12,505 nucleotides of DNA, from NCBI GenBank assembly GCA_041628815.1, contig JBFKOL010000102.1, positions 1 to 12,505 of the forward strand. Reading direction: 5' to 3'. Each line of letters opens with the position of its first letter. Positions within the stretch are counted from its first letter, which is position 1. Of this stretch, positions 1 through 8,005 are shown piece by piece. Below the pieces are notes generated by a model. The model was not told the DNA's origin, searched no databases, and worked only from the letters and a program-made list of their open reading frames with translations. This DNA comes from JBFKOL01 sp041628815 (lineage in GTDB: Bacteria > Bacteroidota > Bacteroidia > Chitinophagales > Saprospiraceae). The position numbers were made by a program, and so were the translations under genes.

Positions 1-1
1 C

Positions 2-2059
<2,058 letters not shown>

Positions 2060-2101
2060 GATTTTGTGGTTTAAGTAGTTTCTGTTTCAACTGAGCTCTT
2101 A

Positions 2102-2136
2102 GTGCTGACTGCTGAATGCCGACAGCTGACGCCTGA
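2102..2136. repeat. Degenerate 7-bp tandem repeat (NNGCTGA-like), five units
   Basis: Five consecutive 7-mers share a G-C-[TC]-[GT]-A-type core: GTGCTGA, CTGCTGA, ATGCCGA, CAGCTGA and CGCCTGA. They lie 43 bp after the carB stop in the 297-bp non-coding gap. Similar GCTGACTGCTGA-type low-complexity runs are, from memory, common in intergenic regions of Bacteroidota. No function can be read from the sequence. Apart from this repeat and the terminator further on, I see nothing in the gap. Confidence 0.5.
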
Positions 2137-2295
2137 TCATAAACAGGTGACTACACCGGTGTGAGTTCCATTATTCTGTGATTCAGATCAACGGGGCATC
2201 TCGGCCACTCACCTAAACCAAGGCAGCCCCGAACAATACCGGAATCCAGCCTGTGCGCCTTAACTTCAGTGTAGGCATAAATAACTAATAACCCG

Positions 2296-2333
2296 AAAAA
2301 AAAAGCGAAAGCTGACCTTCAACTTTCGCTTTT
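2296..2333. terminator. Bidirectional intrinsic terminator between carB and the PDZ gene
   Basis: AAAAGCGAAAG (2301-2311) and CTTTCGCTTTT (2323-2333) are perfect reverse complements, giving an 11-bp stem with an 11-nt loop. An uninterrupted run of nine A lies at 2296-2304, which reads as a T-tract on the - strand. The stem ends in four T on the + strand. The hairpin is 23 bp after the PDZ gene's stop codon and about 240 bp after the carB stop. It is a strong candidate terminator for the PDZ gene and a weaker one for carB. Confidence 0.8.
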
Positions 2334-2356
2334 CAATTTCATCTAGCCGGCACTGG

Positions 2357-3310
2357 TCAGCGATAGTACTCCGGTCTTTTAGCCAACTTTACCTTGATCT
2401 TTCTTTCGTTGTCATTCCTCTTGATGGTGAGTTCGATCTCATCGTTGGGTTCGAACATACCCAACAAGGTCATCATATCGGGGACACTTCGCGTTCTGGC
2501 ACCGTTGATCCGGTGGATCCGATCACCTTTGGCTAGTCCCGCCTTGTCGGCTGGACTATCCTTAATGATTTCCTGTACGACCACAAAGCCATCTCCTTTT
2601 TCAGAACCGACCTGTGCGCCCATGTAGGTATCGGAAACGCGGGCGGTCCTGTCGTCCCCTTCCATGTAAAAAGCATTTTCATCACGACCACCCCGTCTAC
2701 GTTCTCCTTCAAAATGCCTTTCTACTTCATGCGATTTATGAAGGCCTTTTTCGCCCTTGTGCTTTCTCATTCTAATGCGCTGCTTTTTGCCATGCCCTTC
2801 ATGAAGTTCCATGTCCATATCGTAATCCTTCATCATCTCTTTCATTTGTTGGGGCATTTCGCCTTCTCCATCCCACTCGATGACCGTTTCATTGCCATCA
2901 TCATCGACCATCACCATCTTGTAGACTTTTTCTTCCACAACCTTTTTACGCACCTTTTGTACCCGGTCTTCTTCTTTCTCAATCAAGATCATTTCATCAT
3001 CCCCTTCGTCACCATCACCTTCAACGATGACTTCAATGACCTTTTCTTGACCGCCCTGTCCTTCCACCATATCCAGGGAAATACCTTCTGCTTCCAGTTG
3101 CTTTTTGATATTTGCCGGTATTTCTCCACCATCCGCCCATTCGATGACTTTTTCATTACCATCATCATCTATGACTATCTTGATCTTTCTTTGCATATCG
3201 CCATCTTTGCGCACATCAACCGTCACGACTTTTTCTTTCTTTGTGACGTCTTGTGCGTAAAAGGTACCTGTGATGGCAATAGCAAGTACCAGTAAGATGC
3301 ATTGTTTCAT
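2357..3310 (-). CDS. Secreted acidic PDZ-domain protein with duplicated DDDGN segment
   Basis: The 317-residue protein starts with a clear signal peptide (MKQCILLVLAIAITGTFYAQ, cleavage probably after residue 20), so it is exported to the periplasm or beyond. Residues 42-86 and 130-174 are related copies: both contain DDDGNE[KT]VIEW followed by a Gly/Glu-rich turn, [IM]P, a Lys/Met-rich helix and an EG.G end. The stretch between and after them is very rich in Asp, Glu, Lys and Arg. Residues about 228-310 form a C-terminal PDZ domain (YMGAQV, GFVVVQEIIKDSPADKAGL, GDRIHRING, FEPNDEIELTIKR). No protease domain precedes the PDZ, so it is not DegP-like; a binding or scaffolding role is an inference. 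The ATG is preceded by an A/T-rich leader without a Shine-Dalgarno sequence, as is usual in Bacteroidota. It is divergent from the TonB-domain gene. Confidence 0.88.
   Translation of the reverse strand: MKQCILLVLAIAITGTFYAQDVTKKEKVVTVDVRKDGDMQRKIKIVIDDDGNEKVIEWADGGEIPANIKKQLEAEGISLDMVEGQGGQEKVIEVIVEGDGDEGDDEMILIEKEEDRVQKVRKKVVEEKVYKMVMVDDDGNETVIEWDGEGEMPQQMKEMMKDYDMDMELHEGHGKKQRIRMRKHKGEKGLHKSHEVERHFEGERRRGGRDENAFYMEGDDRTARVSDTYMGAQVGSEKGDGFVVVQEIIKDSPADKAGLAKGDRIHRINGARTRSVPDMMTLLGMFEPNDEIELTIKRNDNERKIKVKLAKRPEYYR
2789..3187 (-). repeat. Internal duplication in the PDZ protein
   Basis: Codons 42-86 (3053-3187) and codons 130-174 (2789-2923) encode similar 45-residue segments, 88 residues apart. 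Both hold DDDGNE followed by [KT]VIEW and then a G[GE]E[IM]P turn. The amino-acid match is strong and the DNA match partial (for example the shared run encoding DDDGN), which fits an old tandem duplication rather than a recent one. Confidence 0.7.
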
Positions 3311-3356
3311 TTTTTATGTATTTATTTAAAGAATTGTCCTCAGGCTTTATTTTCGA

Positions 3357-3364
3357 CAAAAATA
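3357..3364 (-). promoter_or_regulatory. Possible Bacteroidota -7 element (TATTTTTG) of the PDZ gene
   Basis: On the - strand the bases read TATTTTTG, an exact match to the Bacteroidota housekeeping -7 consensus TAnnTTTG, 46 bp before the PDZ gene's ATG. No clean TTG is visible at the usual -33 spacing, which lowers confidence. The 119-bp gap to the divergent TonB-domain gene must also hold that gene's promoter, but I could not identify it. Confidence 0.3.
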
Positions 3365-3429
3365 ACGCCGTCAGACGACGCCTGGTCTTAAGGAACCTTT
3401 AAAAATGCCATGGATTAACCTTTATTAAC

Positions 3430-3867
3430 ATGACCAAAGAATCCAAGAAAAAGAAATTCATTTCCAAACCCTATTATCCTGGCGGCACCAGGGCACTTGG
3501 TCAATTTGTCAGGAAACATCTGAAATATCCCGAAGAAGCCAAACAACAAGGAATCGAAGGCGTTGTACGCATTAAAATTGCTATAGACTACAAGGGAAAA
3601 GTTGTGGGTCATGAGATCATCAGTTCGCTGGGTCACGGTTGTGATGAAGAGGCCTGGCGGATTTGTCAATTGCTCGAATTCAAGATCGACCAAAAATTAC
3701 GAAGGGGAAAGATCCGGTTTCACAAAACTATGAATGTTCATTTCCATCTGCCCAAGGCCAAGAAAAAATCGCCATCTGCAGTTAAATACCACTACCAAAT
3801 AACGTCGAGTAAAACAACGAACGAGAAGAAGAAAAGGGAAGGGTACAGTTATACGGTGGAGTGGTGA
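3430..3867 (+). CDS. Small soluble TonB C-terminal-domain protein
   Basis: This 145-residue protein is built around a TonB C-terminal domain at about residues 13-105: YPGGTRALGQFVRKHLKYPEEAK, GIEGVVRIKIAIDYKGKVVG, then SLGHGCDEEAWRICQLLEF. These follow the family pattern YP..A...G..G.V.V.F.ID..G.V followed by SLG.G.DEEA. True TonB spans the inner membrane, has a long Pro-rich linker and energises outer-membrane receptors with ExbB/ExbD. Here the N-terminus is MTKESKKKKF, with no membrane segment, no signal peptide and no linker. The C-terminal 35 residues are Lys/Ser-rich. It therefore cannot transduce energy in the classical way, and its role is unknown. It is monocistronic, divergent from the PDZ gene, with its stop codon 4 bp from the repeat array. 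Confidence 0.85.
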   Translation: MTKESKKKKFISKPYYPGGTRALGQFVRKHLKYPEEAKQQGIEGVVRIKIAIDYKGKVVGHEIISSLGHGCDEEAWRICQLLEFKIDQKLRRGKIRFHKTMNVHFHLPKAKKKSPSAVKYHYQITSSKTTNEKKKREGYSYTVEW

Positions 3868-3870
3868 TGC

Positions 3871-3908
3871 GGGGTTGCAGGGTTGCAGGGTTGCAGGGTT
3901 GCAGGGTT
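3871..3908. repeat. Left tandem array (GGTTGCAG) x4.5
   Basis: Four perfect copies of GGTTGCAG start at 3873, 3881, 3889 and 3897, followed by a half unit GGTT at 3905-3908 and preceded by GG. The last half unit overlaps the stop codon (TTA on the + strand at 3907-3909) of the four-helix gene. The unit is the same as that of the right array in the opposite orientation, except for one G/A position. Confidence 0.95.
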
Positions 3909-4272
3909 AAAATCTCCAGTTCTTTTCGACGTAACGAATGAAATAGTAAATTTTTATGCTCAACCTCTCGAATGAACTTAATAACTCTTCAATTCCTTCA
4001 ATACTCTTATGAAGTGAAGCTATCATTTCAAGTTGACAGATAACTTCATCACTCGAGGCATGGGCAAATATCAAGAATCGAATGAGCTCTTTTTTATATC
4101 TCCTCCTTCCAAATCCTTCAACTATATTGAAGACAATAGACTTTGAAGAGCGTCTGATTTGGCTACCCAGTTCATAATTTTCATACTTCGGCAACTGAAG
4201 AGATATGTAGTGGATTTGGGATGCCAGTTCAAATGATAGATTGTAAATCTCCAAGTCTCTATAACTCTTCAT
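3907..4272 (-). CDS. Four-helix-bundle protein (23S rRNA intervening-sequence / Avd-like family)
   Basis: From the ATG at 4272 the protein is 121 residues, the usual size of this family. It begins MKSYRDLEIYNLSFELASQIH, the typical family start, and contains LPKYENYELGSQIRRSSKSI, NIVEGFGRRRYKKELIRFL and AHASSDEVICQLE, all hallmarks of the family. The frame stays open 22 codons further upstream, but that extension begins with TTG and lies outside the conserved part, so I chose the ATG; GAAGGG lies directly before it. The family is all-helical, and its relatives include proteins encoded in 23S rRNA insertions and the Avd accessory protein of diversity-generating retroelements. The function of stand-alone copies is unknown. 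No reverse transcriptase or rRNA is nearby. The gene is AT-rich compared with its neighbours and bracketed by inverted 8-bp arrays, which suggests acquisition. Confidence 0.9.
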   Translation of the reverse strand: MKSYRDLEIYNLSFELASQIHYISLQLPKYENYELGSQIRRSSKSIVFNIVEGFGRRRYKKELIRFLIFAHASSDEVICQLEMIASLHKSIEGIEELLSSFERLSIKIYYFIRYVEKNWRF

Positions 4273-4387
4273 CCCTTCAATATCATTATAAAATGAATGC
4301 GAATCAAAGAATGACTTCTTTTGTCTCAAATCGTCCAATTATGATCTGAAATTCATGTCTGTGACAGAATAACTTTGCTGATTGAAC

Positions 4388-4393
4388 ATTATA
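4388..4393 (-). promoter_or_regulatory. Possible -10-like TATAAT upstream of the four-helix gene
   Basis: On the - strand the bases read TATAAT, about 115 bp before the chosen ATG. A TTG-containing unit of the right array lies about 19 bp further upstream, so the array could supply an upstream promoter element. This is only a pattern match; the Bacteroidota consensus TAnnTTTG is not met. Confidence 0.2.
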
Positions 4394-4402
4394 CCCAATC
4401 TA

Positions 4403-4451
4403 CCTTGCAACTCTGCAACTCTGCAACTCTGCAACTCTGCAACTCTGCAAC
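4403..4451. repeat. Right tandem array (CTCTGCAA) x5 plus one degenerate unit
   Basis: Five perfect copies of CTCTGCAA occupy 4411-4450, preceded by a degenerate unit CCTTGCAA at 4403-4410 and followed by C. Read on the - strand this is (AGTTGCAG)n, which matches the left array's GGTTGCAG at seven of eight positions. The array ends 11 bp from the trehalase stop codon. Confidence 0.95.
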
Positions 4452-4461
4452 ATATATATGA

Positions 4462-5925
4462 TCACATCAAGTCTTTCATCGCCAAATAAACTCCATTACT
4501 CCACCCAAAACCATCCTGTACGGGATACTCTCCACCACCAGCCTCAAGGTCTACATCTACCACATTATATTTTTCGACGAACTTGCCAGAACTGGCATAG
4601 ACGCGTTCGTTCAGTTTGCACCAGCGCGAAGCTATTTCTGTTGAAAGGGATCCAATACCATAATCGCGTAATCCTTTGACGGCAAGCCATTGCAACGGTG
4701 CCCATCCGTTGGGGGCATCCCACTGCTGACCGGTATCCGTTGTCGTGGTCACAAGTCCACCTTTACGGAGGAATTTTTTTTCAAGGTTTTCAGCCACGGC
4801 CCGGGCCTGTGCAGGGCTGCTCATCCTGCAAAAAAGCGGATAGACCGTGGCCAAGGAAACAGCGGAGGTTTTCTCATTTCTGCCAAAGTGCACATCGAAG
4901 TACATGCCCTCCGATGGATCCCAACACTTTGAATCGAGAAATCTCTTCCTGCGCCTCCGGTTCAGTTCTATGGCGTTCCATTCCTTTCTGCGACCTTGAT
5001 GCTCGTAGGCATCCAGCAAGAAAGATTCCATGCCGTACAACAAAGCATTGAGGTCAACCGGCACTATTTGGGTGGTCTCAATGGTCTGCATGGTACACCC
5101 ATCTGCAAGCCACCTCGAACTGAAATCCCACCCGGATTCACAGGCGGCTCGAATGTCGCGATAAATATCGCTGGCATCGCGATCACTCAATACAGACCAT
5201 TCGACATCCTCGAGGTAGGACTCCTGTCGCGGTGCCGGGTTGTCGTCCCAGTAACGATTTACCCCAAGGCGGGGGAGGTAACGATGTCCGAACATCCAGT
5301 ACCGGTATTCTTTCTCGACATGAGGCAGAAACCGGTCCAGCACATCCTTTCCCTTGATTTCAGCAAGCAACTGAACCATGGCGTAGAAAAAAGGTGGTTG
5401 GGAGCGGCTTAGGAAATAAGTGCGATTGCCATTGGGGATATGTCCAAATGCATCAATCTGGAAAGCAAAATTGCGGATCATGGATTCGATCAGTTCCTCC
5501 TCTCCACACGCTGCCAGACCAAGCATGGTAAAGTAGCTGTCCCAATAATACATTTCGCCAAACCTGCCACCAGGCACAATGTAGTCGTAAGGTATAGGTA
5601 TCAATGAATTGCCGGGAATATACTTATCCCCTCCCTTGCGACGCAGGTAAGGCCATAGGGCAATGGCATGCTCGGTTGCGGATCTTTCGGAATTGAATGT
5701 GAAGCCGCTCGAATGATCCTTTGGCATTTCAAAGTGCTGTCCGACAAACGTCCGCAGGTCAAAATTGGGGTCATTTTTTTCACTTTCGTAGGCAGCCACA
5801 ATCTCATTGGCCTCTCGCCTGGGTGTACAGTCCACAAAAGTTTTTGAATCCGAAAAAAGGCGACCACCCTGTACCCGTTCAAAAAGTCCAGGAAACAACT
5901 GGTCCGGTGACAAAAAAACCGACAT
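4462..5925 (-). CDS. Trehalase, GH37 family, no signal peptide
   Basis: GH37 trehalases hydrolyse alpha,alpha-trehalose to two glucose with inversion. Both family signatures are present: PGGRFGEMYYWDSY at residues 118-131 and QWDAPNGWAP at 401-410. By analogy with E. coli TreA (Asp312/Glu496), the probable general acid is Asp267 in SGWDFSSRW and the probable base is Glu466 in GGGEYPVQDGFGWSNG. At 487 residues it is shorter than the E. coli enzymes (about 550-565). The N-terminus (MSVFLSPDQLFPGLFERVQ) has no signal peptide, so a cytoplasmic enzyme is likely, recycling internal trehalose or using imported trehalose. The ATG has GATTGAAG just upstream. It lies 80 bp after the CHU_C gene on the same strand, with a hairpin between them. 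A convergent cassette follows. Confidence 0.95.
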   Translation of the reverse strand: MSVFLSPDQLFPGLFERVQGGRLFSDSKTFVDCTPRREANEIVAAYESEKNDPNFDLRTFVGQHFEMPKDHSSGFTFNSERSATEHAIALWPYLRRKGGDKYIPGNSLIPIPYDYIVPGGRFGEMYYWDSYFTMLGLAACGEEELIESMIRNFAFQIDAFGHIPNGNRTYFLSRSQPPFFYAMVQLLAEIKGKDVLDRFLPHVEKEYRYWMFGHRYLPRLGVNRYWDDNPAPRQESYLEDVEWSVLSDRDASDIYRDIRAACESGWDFSSRWLADGCTMQTIETTQIVPVDLNALLYGMESFLLDAYEHQGRRKEWNAIELNRRRRKRFLDSKCWDPSEGMYFDVHFGRNEKTSAVSLATVYPLFCRMSSPAQARAVAENLEKKFLRKGGLVTTTTDTGQQWDAPNGWAPLQWLAVKGLRDYGIGSLSTEIASRWCKLNERVYASSGKFVEKYNVVDVDLEAGGGEYPVQDGFGWSNGVYLAMKDLM

Positions 5926-5956
5926 TCTTCAATCGTTACTGATTAGGGTCACAAAG

Positions 5957-5991
5957 ATCTCAAAAACCTACAAAGGTCCAGACCTTTGAGA
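5957..5991 (-). terminator. Hairpin between the CHU_C gene and the trehalase gene (terminator or repeat element)
   Basis: CAAAGGTC (5971-5978) and GACCTTTG (5981-5988) are perfect reverse complements separated by CA. On the - strand the hairpin is followed by TAGGTTTTTG, so it can act as a terminator for the CHU_C gene, whose stop is 17 bp upstream. An alternative pairing, TCTCAAA (5958-5964) with TTTGAGA (5985-5991), is also possible. A CAAAGGT..ACCTTTGTAGGTTT-type palindrome is, from memory, a recurrent intergenic element in Bacteroidota. Confidence 0.5.
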
Positions 5992-6005
5992 CATAAAGTC
6001 AGATT

Positions 6006-7952
6006 CTACCTGGATATCAGTAGTACATCCCCCGACAAGGTTTCTCTAAGTCCATTGTTGAACTCGACTTCAGCGACCCACAGGTAGGGTCCTGTACTCA
6101 GAACCTGCCCCTTCATGAAACCGTTCCACCCGCTGTTGGAATCCGACAGTTGGGTGTACCCGCTTTCGAATACCAAATTACCCCAACGATTGTAGATATA
6201 AAGACGCAGCGAACCGGGCACCGCAGATGACAGATAAAAAGTATCATTGATGCCATCACCATTTGGTGTAAAGACATTCGGTGCATAGACTTGGGTATTG
6301 TATTCAACTGAAATCAATAGTTCATCATTCAAAAGACAACCTTCGCTATCCATTGCTTCCAATTCAATGCTGGTATTTGATGTAGGTATCAATACCAGCT
6401 CTCTGCATTCACTGCACGATTCAGGTACACCATTGACGGTCCAATACAAAGATTTGATTTCGCCACGGTTAAGGACAGGTGTAATCGTTACGGTCTGACC
6501 AGCATCAATCATCAGGTCTTCACCAAGAGAGATTTGTTTAGGATCAGGAAAAGCCGTCAGGATCGTACTGTCTTTATAATAGAAACAAGCATTCTCTATA
6601 CTGAGCACATATTTCCCCGTTTCCGAGATTTCAATACTTGGAGCTGTTGAACCAGTGCTCCAATGATTGTCCGCCGAGGCAACGGGAGACTGAATGGTGG
6701 CTTCCGATCCGTCGCAACTAAAACTTACAAATTGCTCCAATGCCACATCCAAAACAGAAACGATTTCACCGGTAGTAGGATCGGACAGGATATCTGTCCG
6801 CGGATCATCGGAAAGGTGGCTGGCATTCAGTGCAATAGGGAAAGGACCCTGACGTGCCTGGCTGGTAAAAGTTCCTGCAAAGAACTGAGGTGGCTGGACA
6901 GTGACCCTTAGTGTATTGGCTCCCATCAGATAGATCATATTGTTCAGCGCCAACACATTGGTCATCGGGTTATTTGGGCTAAGTGTATAGGGTATGGTCG
7001 ACGTGACATTTAGGATCTCGAATCCTTCGGGAAAAGTATCGCGCAGTTGAATACCTGTCTGGCTCAAACCCAGGTGATTTCTGAAGCTATAGACTACTTC
7101 AAATGGTTCGCATGGAATAAGCACCTGCTGGTTAATATTTTTTTCAAAGGCATATGTAAATGGGCAGGTGCATCCATCAACGAGCGTGCCTTGTGGGCCT
7201 CTTTGCAGGAATTTAAGGTTGCCTTCTACTTTGTCAATTTGATAGAATTCACCATTTCTCGTGTAGCCGTACATCACCGCGTTTCTATCCAGGAAAAGTG
7301 CCTCAATACCTTGTTCGTCCCGCCTTGACTGGCTGATGGTTGCGATCTGGCCGTCGATGCCAAATTGTACGACGGTGCCATTCAGATTGTTGTAACCGTA
7401 AACCGTTCCGAAAACAGGGTCTACGGCCATATCCAGTATACGCGATGCTCCAGAGGCTGAAATGTCATCATAGGCGGCAAAAAAAGGAGGTTCGCCAAGA
7501 TCAATCTCGTAAAACTTTTGCGCCTGGTTTTCTTCTTTATTGTATCCCAGGAAAAAGTATGATTTCCCGTCAGGTGAAATCATACCCGATGAATAAAACA
7601 AGTCCGGGTCTAGATTGTCTATTTTCCCCATGACTTCCACTTCGCCATAAAAATTGATGCGCACCATTTCGTTCTGTTCGGCATCAATGGCCCATAAGTG
7701 AAGATCAACGGTATTGTAGGTGAGTCCGAATAACTTTCGATTCTGATTTAAAGGTATAGGGTTAAACTGTGTCGGTAAATTTTCCACCGAAAACTGGTAC
7801 AGCTTGCTGCGTCCTTCCGATTCACTGTACATGATCAAAAAGAAACTACCATCACATATGTATCCTTGGTTCCATAAAAAAACTGGCACCAGCATAAACC
7901 AGATTATAACGAGACAGTTGATATTCCGGGGATGGTTGTCCACAATTGTCAA
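6006..7952 (-). CDS. Secreted protein with C-terminal gliding-motility/T9SS (CHU_C) domain
   Basis: The last ~93 residues (556-648) are a clear CHU_C (type B T9SS sorting) domain: YAPNVFTPNGDGINDTFYL, LYIYNRWGNLVFES, GWNGFMKGQ and GPYLWVAEVEF, ending GDVLLISR. The protein is therefore predicted to cross the outer membrane by type IX secretion and be surface-attached or released. Residues about 32-265 look like a beta-propeller-type repeat region (repeated LYQF, YGYNNLNGTVVQF, YGYTRNGEFYQIDK). About 275-410 resembles a DUF11/conserved-repeat module, and 410-550 contains Ig-like segments with paired Cys. No enzymatic motif is seen. The start is uncertain: the frame opens with TTG at 7952, followed by GTG at 7943 and ATG only at 7895. 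The TTG or GTG start gives a full signal peptide (hydrophobic INCLVIIWFMLVPVFLW), which the ATG start would destroy. It follows the CRTAC1-type gene by 53 bp. Confidence 0.9.
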   Translation of the reverse strand: MTIVDNHPRNINCLVIIWFMLVPVFLWNQGYICDGSFFLIMYSESEGRSKLYQFSVENLPTQFNPIPLNQNRKLFGLTYNTVDLHLWAIDAEQNEMVRINFYGEVEVMGKIDNLDPDLFYSSGMISPDGKSYFFLGYNKEENQAQKFYEIDLGEPPFFAAYDDISASGASRILDMAVDPVFGTVYGYNNLNGTVVQFGIDGQIATISQSRRDEQGIEALFLDRNAVMYGYTRNGEFYQIDKVEGNLKFLQRGPQGTLVDGCTCPFTYAFEKNINQQVLIPCEPFEVVYSFRNHLGLSQTGIQLRDTFPEGFEILNVTSTIPYTLSPNNPMTNVLALNNMIYLMGANTLRVTVQPPQFFAGTFTSQARQGPFPIALNASHLSDDPRTDILSDPTTGEIVSVLDVALEQFVSFSCDGSEATIQSPVASADNHWSTGSTAPSIEISETGKYVLSIENACFYYKDSTILTAFPDPKQISLGEDLMIDAGQTVTITPVLNRGEIKSLYWTVNGVPESCSECRELVLIPTSNTSIELEAMDSEGCLLNDELLISVEYNTQVYAPNVFTPNGDGINDTFYLSSAVPGSLRLYIYNRWGNLVFESGYTQLSDSNSGWNGFMKGQVLSTGPYLWVAEVEFNNGLRETLSGDVLLISR

Positions 7953-8005
7953 AGCTTGGTGCTATTAAGTTAATTCACTTTAAAGAAAAGAATTCACATT
8001 CTTTG

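Larger units (their letters stand above)
3871..4451. mobile_element. Putative mobile cassette: four-helix-bundle gene between inverted 8-bp arrays
   Basis: A 581-bp unit holds one gene and is bounded by two tandem arrays that are near-identical in inverted orientation: (GGTTGCAG)4 at the left and, read on the - strand, (AGTTGCAG)5 at the right. The left array starts 4 bp after the TonB-domain stop; the right array ends 11 bp before the trehalase stop. The unit thus fills the gap between two convergent genes almost exactly. Sampled 60-bp lines inside it have about 32-35% G+C, against about 60% in a sampled line of the trehalase gene. No transposase or recombinase is encoded, so any movement would have to be in trans. 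Mobility is inferred from this layout, not shown. Confidence 0.4.

Noticed and set aside
2153..2162. Palindrome ACACCGGTGT as an operator
   Set aside because: It is only 10 bp, does not extend, and lies between the ends of two convergent genes, so an operator role is unlikely.
2714..3295. Long open frame (193 codons) on the + strand, antisense to the PDZ gene
   Set aside because: Its His/Phe/Ile-rich product is the shadow of Asp/Glu/Lys-rich codons of the real gene; it has no family motif and no separate start signal.
3907..4338. Diversity-generating retroelement around an Avd-like gene
   Set aside because: There is no reverse transcriptase, template repeat or variable repeat nearby; only the four-helix fold is shared.
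4273..4338. N-terminal extension of the four-helix protein by 22 codons
   Set aside because: It would start with TTG and lies outside the conserved family start MKSYRDLEIY; the ATG at 4272 gives the normal length.
3871..4451. CRISPR-like arrays
   Set aside because: The units are 8 bp and directly adjacent, without spacers, and there are no cas genes.
4690..5412. Open frames on the + strand inside the trehalase gene
   Set aside because: They are antisense to the well-conserved GH37 motifs and show no recognisable domain.
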